From: Agapanthus africanus | Lineage: Eukaryota; Streptophyta; Magnoliopsida; Asparagales; Amaryllidaceae | Length of the DNA stretch: 64,000 nucleotides | Assembly (NCBI GenBank): GCA_030015575.1 | Contig: CM057340.1 | Location: forward strand, 756,903,632 to 756,967,631 | Reading direction: 5' to 3' | Part shown: in pieces, positions 12,269-22,930 of the stretch | How positions within the stretch are numbered: position 1 is the stretch's first letter | How the letters are laid out: each line of letters starts with the position of its first letter | Translations under genes and position numbers: made by a program | Notes under the pieces: generated by a model | Databases searched by the model: none | Told to the model about the DNA's origin: nothing | The model's input: only the letters and a program-made list of their open reading frames with translations

Positions 12269-12995
12269 GGTGACGACAATATTAGCCTCTATACAATCAA
12301 GGGTAACCCCAAAATAAACAAACTATTATACGACACGAACTAATATACTTGGAGTAAATAAAGTTGTGATGGTTTTGCGATAATGTAATTAACTGTAGGG
12401 GCTTGCGTTTGGAGGAAAAAGCGTCCCCACATTCAAAAACCCATCATCATTGTAAGGGAATCTGAAAAGTTCAGCTAAAGAGCTCACATCCATCCAAACC
12501 TCCGATATACGGTGCCATAAATCAACTTGGTATTTTCGGAGAGGTGGATGGATATGTTCCAAATAGAATATAACCCCGTATTCAGGCTGGATGCGCTCCC
12601 TACGCCTTAGTTCCTCATTTCTGGCGATAAACAACGATGACATAAATTAGTCTCCATATACAATCCAAGATCAATCCAAAATAAACAAATATAAAACACG
12701 ACACACGAAATAAAGCTTGGAGCAGCAGAAAGTTGTTTTCATCCAGGACAACATAATTATTTACAAGGGATTGCGCCTGCAGGAGAAAGCGTCCCCACAA
12801 TCAATAAACCTCTCATCCGAGGGAGGGAATTTAAAGTATTTACATTGGTCTCATTCATCCAAACCTTCGATATACGGCGCTATAAATCAACTTAGCATTT
12901 TTGGAGAGGTGGATAAATCATACCCATATTACTTCCCCCAAATTCAGGTAAGACGTTCGACAACAGTTCGTCTGACCATTCTTTGGAGGTAAACA
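12269..12995 (+). repeat. Tandem duplication, period about 368 bp, at the end of the element D LTR
   Basis: The block from 'gacaatattagcctctatac' (12274) to about 12640 is repeated from 'gacataaattagtctccata' (12640) to the LTR end. Both copies contain the 'gtccccaca' block and the 'ggagaggtggat' block. The element 1 LTR has only one copy of this segment. Confidence 0.7.
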
Positions 12996-14467
12996 CCCAC
13001 GTATTTTAAATTATAAATAATGATACAAGCCTTATACGAATCTATGAATACATTAAAAGGGTACGAGTTCAAGTCAAATTTCATGTTAAGTTTCAAGTCG
13101 TGTTCATGTCCAGTTCTAATCGAGTTCATTACGTATTCATGGTTCGAGTCAAGTCATGTCAAGCATGCAGTAGATTATTCACATTATTTATATGGTATAA
13201 CAAAATGCGAAGTCACATAGCATGAAATGAGGTAAGTAAAATATTCAATTAATATTCAGAAACGGTATTGTAAAGAAGTGTTGTGAACTACTAATTACCT
13301 AAGTCAATAGAATTCAGAAATTTAAAAATAAACATAGCCCTAGGTGTCAAGTGTTACAAAAACGTGATTATAAGTCCCGCCTACTAATGACTACTAGTTT
13401 GGGAGATATACAAGTTTTCGTATCGTGGCGCAGAATATATCAGAATATGTCCAGCCCTGACGCGTCTTTTTAAAACACGGTTTGCATTAATTTCCGTCAG
13501 TTTTTAGGTTTCGAAAATTATTAGAAACTTATGGGTCTTTCGGTCTACTTATCCAAACAGATAAGTTCTGCATGATTTGGATTCCTGAAGCTCTAGTTTT
13601 GGTCCTATTAACATCAGGGTTTAAAACAGAATTTATAATTTCTGTACAGCAACTAGAGGTTGTCTTGTGGGGCATATATCAGGTCGTTCTATACGTTTCT
13701 GAGTCACCAAATATATAGGAAAGTTGTAGGTCTGCAATTACGCATCCATACATATAAAGTTTTTCATGAACCGACATCGAGCTCGATTTATGTAATGCTT
13801 AAAAACAGTGTGGGAATCATGATAGATTCTTTCCAGATTCGTCACATAATTTTAAAAGGAAGAATTATATAAATTATGTCGATTTTTAGGAAAATATTAA
13901 AACTAATAAAATCTAGATCTTTCAGTCTAGATATCCATAACACTTGATTTTTCCCAAAAAGGGCCTCAGAAGACTAATTTATGGTTCTTCGAAGGTGACC
14001 GATAAAAATAGTTTTCTGATTTTAAAAACAGTGAGTAAAAACGATGTAAATCCTAAACCGTCTTTTGTTTCATCCTAAAATTTTTACAATGCGTTCAGAA
14101 AAATATCTTCTAAATTAAATAATTTTCTTGAAATTTCTACAAGTCCAATTGGTCCATAAAATTTTATTAGAAAGATCAAAGTATTATGGGTCGTATTTGA
14201 AAATGACAATGCTATGGTATTTATTCGTAACTTTATTTCTTTTAAACAAAACTTGGGTATAATTAACTAAAAACAAAACGATATAAGGTTTATGAATCAT
14301 AATATATGATTCACGAACGTTGACAAAAATCTATGCCAAGAATTTCAATTTTTCATGAGGTTTCATTTGTCAATGTATTATCATACAATATATGAGGTCG
14401 ATATTTATTTGTCTATCTTTGTTTCAAGGTATCAAAAATTAGGGTGAAATTTATCTTACAATATGAA
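12996..14467. other. Noncoding, repeat-like flank between element D and element 1
   Basis: AT-rich sequence with no credible coding region. Phrases such as 'gaaagttgtaggtc' and the lack of long ORFs suggest an old LTR or LTR-adjacent region. It is the left part of whatever element 1 was inserted into; the right part starts at 46342, where a minus-strand LTR fragment is seen. No domain or structural end was identified within it. Confidence 0.4.
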
Positions 14468-14472
14468 GGCAT
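14468..14472. repeat. Target site duplication GGCAT of element 1, left copy
   Basis: GGCAT directly before the LTR start TGTTTCCCCC at 14473. The same GGCAT follows the LTR end AACA at 46342-46346. This fixes both ends of element 1 across nearly 32 kb. Confidence 0.9.
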
Positions 14473-14565
14473 TGTTTCCCCCAATCAGAGGAAAACTCTG
14501 TTTGAATTTCAAAAATTCAAAAATTGAAGCAACGCTTCAAATCCCTTGCGCTGCGCGCAACACGC

Positions 14566-14821
14566 CACGTGTCAAAAGTTGATACGTCAGCGCAGCGTCC
14601 AAGGCAGCGCGTCCAATCAGAGCAAGGCTCTATTTAAAAACAAAATTAAAAAAAGAAACGCTTCAAATGCGCTGCGCGACACGTGTCAGCGCAGTTGCGC
14701 TGCGTCCTGCGCTGCGCGACACGTGTCAGCGCAGTTGCGCTGCGCCGTGCGCTGCGCGACACGTATCAGCGCAGTTGCTCTAGCGCAGTTGTGCTGCGCT
14801 CTGCGCTGCATGACACGTGTC
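14566..14821 (+). promoter_or_regulatory. G-box palindrome array upstream of the LTR TATA box
   Basis: Units of 40 bp carry the 10-bp palindrome GACACGTGTC at 14678 and 14718 and a mutated copy GACACGTATC at 14758; a further intact copy is at 14812 and a related CCACGTGTC at 14565. Three more ACGTGTC sites lie downstream of the TATA box (15355, 15442, 15492), plus CACGTG at 15507. CACGTG is the binding core of plant bZIP and bHLH factors and ACGTGTC matches the ABA-response element core. Regulation by these factors is an inference. Confidence 0.65.
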
Positions 14822-15005
14822 AAGCGCTGGTGCGTTTGCGCCAAACAAAATTAAAATTCCAGTAAGATTTTTCTGTTCTTGTTAAAATAAGAAGATTGTC
14901 TTCTGTAAAACAGAAGCACTTGGATCAAAGATCCAACGGAGGGGAAAATTCCCCAAATCACTCAGAGAATGATCTCTTTAACAAATTTAACAAATTAATG
15001 GGCAC

Positions 15006-15013
15006 TATATAAA
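15006..15013 (+). promoter_or_regulatory. TATA box of the element 1 5' LTR
   Basis: TATATAAA within CACTATATAAAGG, about 530 bp into the LTR and downstream of the G-box array. It fits a plant RNA polymerase II core promoter that would drive the genomic RNA. The 3' LTR has lost this region. Confidence 0.7.
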
Positions 15014-15570
15014 GGCCCCTAGACCCCAACTCAAAAAACACAACACAGAGAATAGAGAAACTCAAGAAACAGAGAAAGAACTCTGAAGAATTTTGAGAAG
15101 AACTCAAAAAGAAAGAAAGGTAAAACCTTTGAATAAGAAAAGAAGAACTTCTTATGAATAGATCATTGATCTATGAACAAGATCAAGGATCTTCAATAAA
15201 AAATAAATAATAACAAAGGCATTGCTTTTTTTTATGAACCATTGGTTCTGGAATCTTAAAGATTCTTTCCTTGGATCAAGAAATTAAAATAGTGCCTTGC
15301 ATTTGCAAATCTGCACTGTTGCGCTCCTGGTTTGGCGCAAGCCACCAGAGAGCGCCACGTGTCAGCACCTGAATAACTTGCGCTATGCGCTTTTAAGATA
15401 GAGCATTGCTCTCTAAAATTGGCGTAACTCACCAGAGCGCGCCACGTGTCAGCAGCGCAACAGCGCACTGCGCTTGCGCTCACCAGAGCGTGACACGTGT
15501 CACCTCCACGTGCGCTTGCACTCAATAATTGGCGTAAAGCGCTTGACAGGCCACATGCCCACTGTCAGTT

Positions 15571-15835
15571 TCATTAATGCACTGTATTATTTACAGAAGG
15601 GCCAAGCCCAATTAAAAAAGGCCTAACAGGCCAATTTAAATGCAATGCATTATTTTAAAGAAGGGCAGAGCCCAAACAAAGGTCTGTCAAGACAAAAACA
15701 GATGCTGTGCATCATTTATAAAGGGACTGAGCCCAAAATCAAAAAGGCCTAGCAGGCCAAAAGAAAATATAGTGCATTATTAAACAGGGGCAAAGCCCTA
15801 GCACAGGCCTAATAGGCCAAAGATAAAAACGTTAA
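15571..15835 (+). repeat. Tandem repeat, about 64 bp, four units, in the element 1 LTR
   Basis: Units share 'gca.t.ttat....a(g)gg.c.(a)agccca' and 'aggcctaacaggcc' (palindromic AGGCCT core). The same array is preserved in the 3' LTR at about 44960-45215. Confidence 0.75.
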
Positions 15836-16990
15836 ATATTTTCAACTGGACTTAGCCCAATCATGGCCGTAAGTCCTCAAATTAAATTGACTGAGCAAGA
15901 CAGCTCTCTTAAATCAATTTACATCCGGTTCAAGGGTACATCTCTGAACTCCTCTGACACCTATCGTTGTAATCCTTCAACGACGTCAGAGAGGTGATGG
16001 GTCCCGACAACCACACATCTATATGGACTATGGGGTCCTTAAACCCATGGACTAATGCGTCCTTAAACGAATATCCATCCCCAAAACGGGAACAATGGAC
16101 CACCATGTCCCTAAACTGGCAATGGACCACCATGTCCCTAAACTGGCAATGGACCGCAATGTCCCTAAACTACCTATGGACCACTACGTCCCTAAACTGG
16201 AACAATAGAGCCCCCAAACGCTCTTTTGTCGGATCTAAACGATCCCGTTTAAGTTGATCTTAGTCTCAAATCTGGCTAACATATCCTTAAGCATTCAAAC
16301 AGACTTTAAGACCCTCAATCAACTTTGGTTCGAGGGTACATCTCCGAACTCCTCTGGCACCTGTCATTGTAATCCTTCAACGTCATCAGAGAAGTGACGG
16401 GTCCCGACAGCCATACATGCAATGGACCACTACGTCCCTAAACTGGAACAACAGAGCCCCTAAATGCTCTTTCCGTTAAGTTGATCTTAGCCTTAAATAG
16501 GACTAACGTATCCTTAACGAACGTTTAAGTTGATCTTAGCCTCAATATGGCTAACGTATCCTTAAACTAAAACACCAAACCCAAATCTAAGTAAATACGG
16601 ATTTGGACTAATCCACGTCCTACGGGCGACGGCATAACTTAGTCTCCGTATACAATCCACGAGCATCTACAAACAAAACAAACACACACGACACGAAGTG
16701 AAATTCTGGAGAAGGAGAAAGTTGTTACCGCGATGCGGTAGCGTAATTAACTACAGGGGCTTGCGCCTGCAGGGAAAAGCGTCCCCACAATCAAAAACCC
16801 CTTAAGCGAGGAGGAATCTGACGAAGTCTGCTACATTGGACGCATCCGTCTAAACCTCCGATACACGGTGCCATAAATCATCTTGGCATATTCGGAGAGG
16901 TGGACGGATAAAACCAAATAGCATCTGCCGCGAGTCTCAAGCAAGACGTCCCTACGCCGTCTTGGCCGTCTTTCGGAGGGGAACAGATTC

Positions 16991-17008
16991 TGGCACGCCC
17001 GGTGGGAC
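16991..17008 (+). other. Putative primer binding site of element 1
   Basis: TGGCACGCCCGGTGGGAC begins five bases after the LTR end at 16985, the usual place and TGG start of a minus-strand primer site. I cannot assign the tRNA with certainty from memory. Element 3 has a shortened version at the same place. Confidence 0.7.
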
Positions 17009-17135
17009 CTTTCCCTCTTTCCACTCCACACTTCGTGTGTCGTCTTCACGATCGAATCGCGGTTTGTTAACGGTTGCCTTTAGGTTTCAAGTTACTAAGA
17101 TTTGGTCTTTTTCCTGGCGCAGAAATCAAGCATCA

Positions 17136-17792
17136 ATGGCCTCCAACTGCTCGAACTGCTCGAAATGCAAGTGCAACCGACGCTCCACCTCACTTGGAGG
17201 TGTAGCTTATGGGCCTCAAGCGGCCTCCATCCTTGCCATGCCGGTGGAATGAGTGACCCAAGCCACCACCGGTCTATTTTTCGGGACCATGCTCTCGCCT
17301 GCAAGCTTCACTATTCGAGTGCCCGCACCAGAAGCGCACAAGAAGTCGGTCTTCGATCGGCTCACTGCTACAACGGCCCCTTTCAACGGGTCGTCCAATA
17401 TCAAACTGGCAGCCTCTGTCTTTACCAGGCTGAACCAGAACTCTGATGGGCCCGCCAAGAAGCCCATGAACCCTGAAATGGCCGTCCTGAGGAAGACAAC
17501 CACCTCTGCTCCTGAAGTCGTCAAGGCGGCTTCTCCTGTTAAAGAGTCGGTCTTTCCAAGGCTGACCATTCCGACTCCTGCTCCTACTCGAGGGTCTGTC
17601 TTTGACAGACTGAACATCGCCACTCAAAAGACAACATCAGTCTTTAAGAGGCTGGCACCAGCAGCGCCTCATTCGGAAAGGGGGCAAGACGAAGCTGTCC
17701 CTATCGCCGAGCCAGTCCTAACGGCTCGTCACGCTCGACGTCACCACTGGCACCGAGTAAGGAAGGCCGGGAGCAACTCCCCTCAGGGCTAA
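17136..17792 (+). pseudogene. Extra 5' ORF of element 1 with five SVFxRL motifs
   Basis: The first ATG in a good frame after the leader is at 17136 and gives a short Cys-rich start (CSNCSKCKC). The frame meets an in-frame TGA at 17250 and then stays open to 17792. Downstream of that stop the product is Pro/Thr/Ser-rich and basic with five copies of Ser-Val-Phe-x-Arg-Leu, at residues about 32, 55, 99, 115 and 129 counted from 17253. An extra ORF before gag is typical of Ogre/Tat elements. The function of the SVFxRL motif is not known to me; spaced short motifs suggest a protein-binding array. The stop makes this copy a pseudogene. Confidence 0.65.
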
Positions 17793-17806
17793 CTCCACCC
17801 GCTCTA

Positions 17807-19362
17807 ATGGTGGAAGTTAATGCTGCTGTTCCAACTGGGAACGGCTTTGAACCGCTAAGGAGGGTACGCAAGAACTCTCCGACTGCCACACTGAAAAGAT
17901 CTCCTCCACCTGTGGAGAGAATTACAGAAACGAAGCTGGAGCATCCCCCTCAACGGCTGTCCTCCAAAATTTACAGGGTCTGGCGGAGGGTTCAAGATTC
18001 CGTAATCGACCAAGATCACTCTCGCCGGCAAAAAAGGGCGAAGGTGCAGGAAGAAAAGAACCGTCCTGACAAACAGCAAAGGACGACAACCGCCAGGGTG
18101 CCCGCTGCAACGGCCCCTTCAACTTCAACGGCCCACAAGAGAAGAAGGCCGGGGAAGATCCTTACGCCTGCGGTGAATGCCAAAGACGGCAAGCCCAAAT
18201 GCCCTAAGTCCGGGGGCATTGTAGTCTATACTGTATACATGGTGTCGGGGAAGGAGGACAGCCGTACATCTACATGTCATAGACCGCTTACATGGTTAGT
18301 GACTAAAGATCAGGAGCAACAGCAGAAGCTCCAGGAAATGATGAATGCGATGGACGCACTCACTGGACCGAAAGAAAGCCCCGAAGCGTCCTCGAATCAA
18401 CGCCAGGAGCAAGAAACTTATGCTGAATTCCTTCGTAGGGTACTGGAAAAGAAGGATAAAGAGGCTGCGGAACAAGCAGCCAATATAAAGCGAATGGCCC
18501 TCCTGTTCCAGGACATGGTGGGAATGATGATCCAACAAGATCCTCCTGCTGAAGATCCTCCGATCGTCCTTGAAGACGACAGGGGAGAAACGTCAAATCC
18601 TCCACCGGCTCTGTCAACAGCCAAGGAGGAGACAATCTCCAAAGCTGACTTAGACGAATATATAGCTCAACAGATACGAGTTCATCAGGCGACTGAGGTA
18701 GCCGGCCAAGTTGTCAAGACAGGGCGACCGTATCCAAGCTGGTACGATCAGATCAAGTACCCGCCGGGCTATACAATACCGAAATTCCATTCTATAAGGG
18801 GACGGGCAATCCCCACTAGCATGTTGCCCAGTTCAGGGCGCTTTGCGGCAACACCGGCGGTGATGATAAATTGTTGCTTCGCCAGTTCGTTGGTAGCTTA
18901 TCGGATACAGCATTCGAGTGGTACTCCGAGCTCCCAAACGACTCTATCAAGACATTTGCGGAAATGAAGCTGTTGTTTACCCAGCGATTCGCAAGCGCCA
19001 GCGAACACACCCAGATAACGGCATTGATTAACGCCAGGGTGAAGCCGGGCGAGACGTGGGTCCAATATGCGATAAGGTGGAGGAACCTATGGTCAAAATG
19101 CAAACAACGCATAGAAGAGGCTCCTGCAGTAGGGATGTTTGTGGGGACCCTCGATCCGCAGGCGACCATATCCCAATTCATGATGTTCTTCAAGCCGACT
19201 ACCTTCCAGGCCCTAATCGACAAGCCAGCTCAAATGGATCAGATGGGTCATAGACCGCCCCCTCCAAAACCGGACTCTCGAAATGAGAAGGGGAAGGGAA
19301 AAGCGATCGTTGTCGCCAATGCTCAACAATTGCCGAGCAACTTGAAACCGGCTGTCCGTTAA
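17807..19362 (+). pseudogene. gag: gag region of element 1 (frameshifted)
   Basis: From the ATG at 17807 the frame codes for a basic N-terminal part, a Gln/Glu-rich helical stretch and a segment reading RPYPSWYDQIKYPPGYTIPKF, the usual lead-in to the retrotransposon Gag core. A frameshift near 18830-18870 moves the core to another frame (18871-19362), where LRQFVGSLSDTAFEWYSELP and FAEMKLLFTQRF match the Retrotrans_gag family pattern. It would form the particle shell around the genomic RNA. Stops TAA at 19360 and another near 19423 separate it from the next block, which stays in the same frame. Confidence 0.8.
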
Positions 19363-19455
19363 AATAATATGCGTCCGCGCGTACCCCTTGAAGAGAGGCT
19401 AGGACGTCCTTACTTGTTTCCCTGAGATAAAACGAGAAGACTGTTTGAGCTGGCA

Positions 19456-21693
19456 TTGCGCAACCGACTCATAAATCTGCCGGATCCAAGGCGTCCGTCA
19501 CAGCCAAACGACGTCAATGATCCCAATTACTGTCCCTATCACCGAGTACTGGGTCATCCGATCAAGGATTGCTACGTCTTCAAAAATTGGATTGAAGACC
19601 AGTACCAACAGGGCAAATTCGCGTTGTCCGAAAGATGGAAGGTGAACCCGCCGCCGCCATACACCTCTAAAAGGGTAAATACGCCGGGGGCAACGTGCTC
19701 TCTCGTTGAAGAATCTCCATGGGAGGTTGTACTATCAGCCAAAACAAAGAGGATGCTGAACGATCTTCAAACATACCCAGCGATCAGGTGGAAGAACCCG
19801 TTGGAAACTCAGATCATTGAAGGGATGTTGAAGCCGTGCCCAACTCCAAAGATCGATGGTGGTGGCCCAAGCACTCACAACCAGCCGTCAAAATCTTTGA
19901 AGAAGAAGAAGAAGAAATCCAAGAAGCCCGTGAAGCCTGGCGACAAGCGCATAGACTTACAAAAACAAATTGACGCACTCGAGGAGTACAACCAGAAATC
20001 ACGGACTCCCATCACACTTCAAGAATTCCTAAACCACGTCTTTCAAGAAGAAGATAAGAGGGAGAGTTCGTCGGATGAATCCGAGGAATACATGGCGAGC
20101 TGTCATATGATTTCCCATTCGTTTACAAACGATGAGGAAACTTCTTGCACTGAAAAGCTAGGGGCAGATCCTAAACCGGAAATTCTGGGGCCATCAGATG
20201 AAACCATTGACGCATTCTTCAACGAAACTCTGTTGAAAAGTAAAGCTGATCGGGAACTCGAGACGGTCATATTTGAAAGGGCCAAACGCCGGCGACTAGA
20301 CGAAAAAGTTGAGACGCTCCCGCTGGAGCAAAATACATCCACCGTAGATAAAAGCAAATTCAAGACGAGGAAAAGGTTTGCTAAAGTCATATCAATGGGT
20401 ATGAAGCTACCACCCTCTGAAGGAAATATTGCTGGTGAAGTAGAAATGCACCCTTCCTACTGCTTGTATCATCAGAAGATTTCGCACCCCACCGAAGAGT
20501 GCAAAGCTTTTAATAGATGGTGGCAGGGATATGTTGCTCACCGACAACATTTTAAGCGGGAAAAACGCAAAACTCGCCGGGAGCGGAAAAATACGACCGA
20601 GGGGCTTAACAGAACTGCCGGTGATTGTCATATGGTTAACGCCGGGGGATCGCAAGTTCACACGTTCAGGAGCAACTCTGACGTGGAAATGGCTCTTAGC
20701 CCCCTCTTTAAAGAGTCCACCTCAGGAAAAGAAGAAGAGCCGAAGGTCTGCGAAAACATCCGGATGCGTAATCGTACGCTACCTGAAAAGAATCTCGGAC
20801 CCTCAAATAAAAAAGATAAAGGGAAAGAAAAGGTCTCTGAGGATATTGCCCTAGATGACCAAGTCATGGAAGAGCTAGCCGCTAAGGACCCGCCGAAGAA
20901 AAATAAGGTGGATTACAATGTTCTAGCGCATCTGAGGAAGCTACTCTCGCAACTCAGCATTCTTGATGCCCTTTTACTATCAAAAGAGGCAAGCGATTCA
21001 TTAATCAAGGCACTACAGGACCCCGAGCAATTCCAAGCTTTCCTTGTCGAAGAAAAGATGAAGGATGAGTTGGAAGAAGTGCACACGGCCGATGTCACTT
21101 TTGGTGACGAGGACCTTCTCCTTGGGACGTGCGAACACAATCGCCCCCTCTATGTCTCAGGGTATTGCCATGATATAAAGATAGGAAAAATCCTGGTCGA
21201 CAATGGATCTTCCGTTAATCTCCTTAACGTGCGGGTGTTAAACGAAATCTGCATGAGCGTCCAGCACCTTGCTCGGGATAAGATCACCATCTCCGGGTTC
21301 GACTCCCAATCATCAAGAACTCTTAGGTCTGTGATACTGACGCTACGCTTTAGGCTATTCGTCACGGACATTAAGTTCCACGTCATAGATGCCAAGACGT
21401 GCTATAATGCTCTGCTCGGCCGACCATGGTTACACGAGTACAACATCATCCCTTCTACACAGTATCAGTGTATGAAATATTTTAAGGATGGTCTCGAGTA
21501 TACCGTGACGGGAGAACTGAACCCATTCTCCTTGAACGAAGTCCGCAAATATGAAGAAGACAAATACTTCTTACCGGATTTCGAAGACACGGAGAGGTGT
21601 CATAAGCCGGAGAACAAGGCTAACGCCACCATCCCTGTCTTCGGGAGTGATACTGAGGAGGAAGAGGAGATAGTTTATTCGGGTCCGCCCTAA
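19456..21693 (+). pseudogene. gag C-terminal and protease block of element 1
   Basis: A 745-codon open block. A CX2HX4HX4C knuckle-like motif lies at 19531-19572 (CPYHRVLGHPIKDC) and a second at 20461-20502 (CLYHQKISHPTEEC). These replace the usual CCHC zinc knuckle. A Lys-rich region and a long acidic linker follow. The aspartic protease domain lies near residues 560-700, with LVDNGSSVNLL (Asp at 21199) and YNALLGRPWLH as the flap/C-terminal signature. The D-N-G-S form is common in Tat proteases. A TAA at 21691 ends the block, but the same frame continues after it. The protease would mature the polyprotein. Confidence 0.85.
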
Positions 21694-21723
21694 TACGATA
21701 AGCCAGGACCATCCGCTCCTACG

Positions 21724-22352
21724 TTGATCTTTGGCAGTGACTCGGAAGATGAGGTCCATGCTGTATTCTCTGCTCGGCCTTCAATACAAACGTCCGCTGA
21801 CGAAGAGCAAAATCTGCAAGTCGCCACGGTTCCACCTAAACATCATAAAGAACTGGATGCGCTCGATACCTACACTGTAGAGGAGCTGCGGACGTTCTAT
21901 GTCCCTCCCAAGCGAGAAGGCGAAAAGGCAATTCTATTCTACTGCTCTGAAGAAACCAAAGTGGAGAAAGAAATCTGGCACGGTGTGGATCCTACGCTTG
22001 ACAGGCTTCAGCCCATCCGTCTGCCCAGATATTATACAGAAGGCTTGAAGAAGTTGCTGAAGCGCCAGGGGATATCCTTCAAACAGATCGCTCAAAAGCC
22101 AAATTCTATGACAGGGTCTGGAACGTTCCCGGGACTCAGCACAAGTTGCCTAATAGGAGAATGGAAACAATCGGGCTTGGTTACATTCGGTCCAAGAGAC
22201 GAGAGCTAATCCACGATTGCTACGTCGTGCATGACTTCAATAAAGAAGCGGATGTTCAATGGGAGGACGCTAATCCTGAACCACTAAAATTTCCTGATGC
22301 AAAAGTGCCCAGTCCGTCGTTCGAAGAACAAATGGACAAGCTTATAAGATAA
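21724..22352 (+). pseudogene. Linker region between protease and RT of element 1 (frameshifted)
   Basis: Continues the frame of the protease block after a stop, with acidic then basic sequence (ELRTFYVPPKREGEKAILFY). Near 22105 the reading moves to another frame (22146-22352: ELIHDCYVVHDFNKEAD). The same linker is present in element 3 (54551-55260: DQLKTFYVPRRKGGQKGILF), so it is a conserved part of this subfamily. No known domain is recognised. Confidence 0.6.
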
Positions 22353-22387
22353 GCTAGCCAAAAGTCCGAGACGACCACAACCGCGAA

Positions 22388-22915
22388 ATGACCATCTACG
22401 AGAAAGCCAAAACGCAACGCCTCCTCCAACAGGCCGTGAAAGATGAAAGTGCCGCTCCCTGTCAACCTGTTCTAAAAAAGGCTCGACGTAGAGGCAGAAA
22501 CAAGTCGAAAAGCGAAAAAGGCGCTCGACAGCAACAAAGCGGGACTACGAAGCCACGCAAGCGGGAATCGAGCGGTCCAGATCTCTCCCTTGTAAAGAAG
22601 ATGAGTCGAGCATACTCTTTTCCTTGGGACAAGACGAAGAAGATACTTGACCGAGCTATAAAGTACCAGATGCTTACACTGCCGGAGTCCAAGCACCCCG
22701 AACAAGCAGGCGAAGTCTCTCACCCAAACTATTGCTCCTATCACCGAGTAATAGGGCATCCTCTCGAAGACTGCTTCACCTTGAAGAACTGGGTTGAAGA
22801 TCAGTATCAGCTCGGCAAGTTCGCTCTATCTGACGGTTGGAGGGTAACGCCGCCACAGAAGCACGAACCTAAAACCGCGAGAGCAGAACCAGATCCACAT
22901 CGGTCTTGGAAATGA
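22388..22915 (+). pseudogene. Duplicated knuckle module before RT in element 1
   Basis: A basic, Lys/Arg-rich stretch leads into a third CX2HX4HX4C motif at 22733-22774 (CSYHRVIGHPLEDC), followed by LKNWVEDQYQLGKFALS. This strongly resembles the first module at 19531 with its FKNWIEDQYQQGKFALS tail, so the segment looks duplicated from gag into the protease-RT junction. A TGA at 22913-22915 ends it; RT follows in the same frame. Confidence 0.65.
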
Positions 22916-22930
22916 GCTCGTACTTGTCAT

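Larger units (their letters stand above)
10060..12995 (+). mobile_element. 3' LTR of Tat-like element D (left edge not defined)
   Basis: The right end matches the end of the element 1 LTR: a 'gtccccaca.tcaa.aacc' block, then 'ggagaggtggat.gata', then GGAGG.(a)AACA at 12995 (against GGAGGGGAACA at 16985). Upstream, 12180-12260 matches the 'aacccaaatct...atttggactaatc..cgtcctacggg' block at 16570-16625. A plus-strand TATA-like sequence CCTATAAATAG lies at 11147. The left boundary was not found because no second copy is in the window. Around 10170-10260 and 10450-10930 there are short repeats rich in GTGCGCA; 11236-11262 holds a GAA run. A target-site copy would be CCCAC at 12996-13000, unverified. 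Confidence 0.65.
14473..16985 (+). mobile_element. 5' LTR of element 1, 2513 bp
   Basis: Starts TGTTTCCCCC and ends GGAGGGGAACA just before the primer site. Positions 15465-16985 match the 3' LTR at 44850-46341. A TATA box lies at 15006-15013. The upstream part is dominated by 40-bp G-box repeats. Downstream lie four units of about 64 bp built around 'aggcctaacaggcc' (15571-15835), a duplicated segment beginning 'gggtacatctc.gaactcctctg' (15930 and 16332), and 27-bp units 'caatggaccaccatgtccct' (16092-16200). Confidence 0.92.

Noticed and set aside
15571-15835. Possible MITE with AGGCCT inverted repeats
   Set aside because: The units are tandem and present in both LTRs of element 1, so they are part of the LTR.
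17216-17627. Minus-strand frames of 117 and 135 codons opposite the 5' ORF
   Set aside because: Shadows of the GC-rich plus-strand ORF; the plus strand has the SVFxRL motif pattern.
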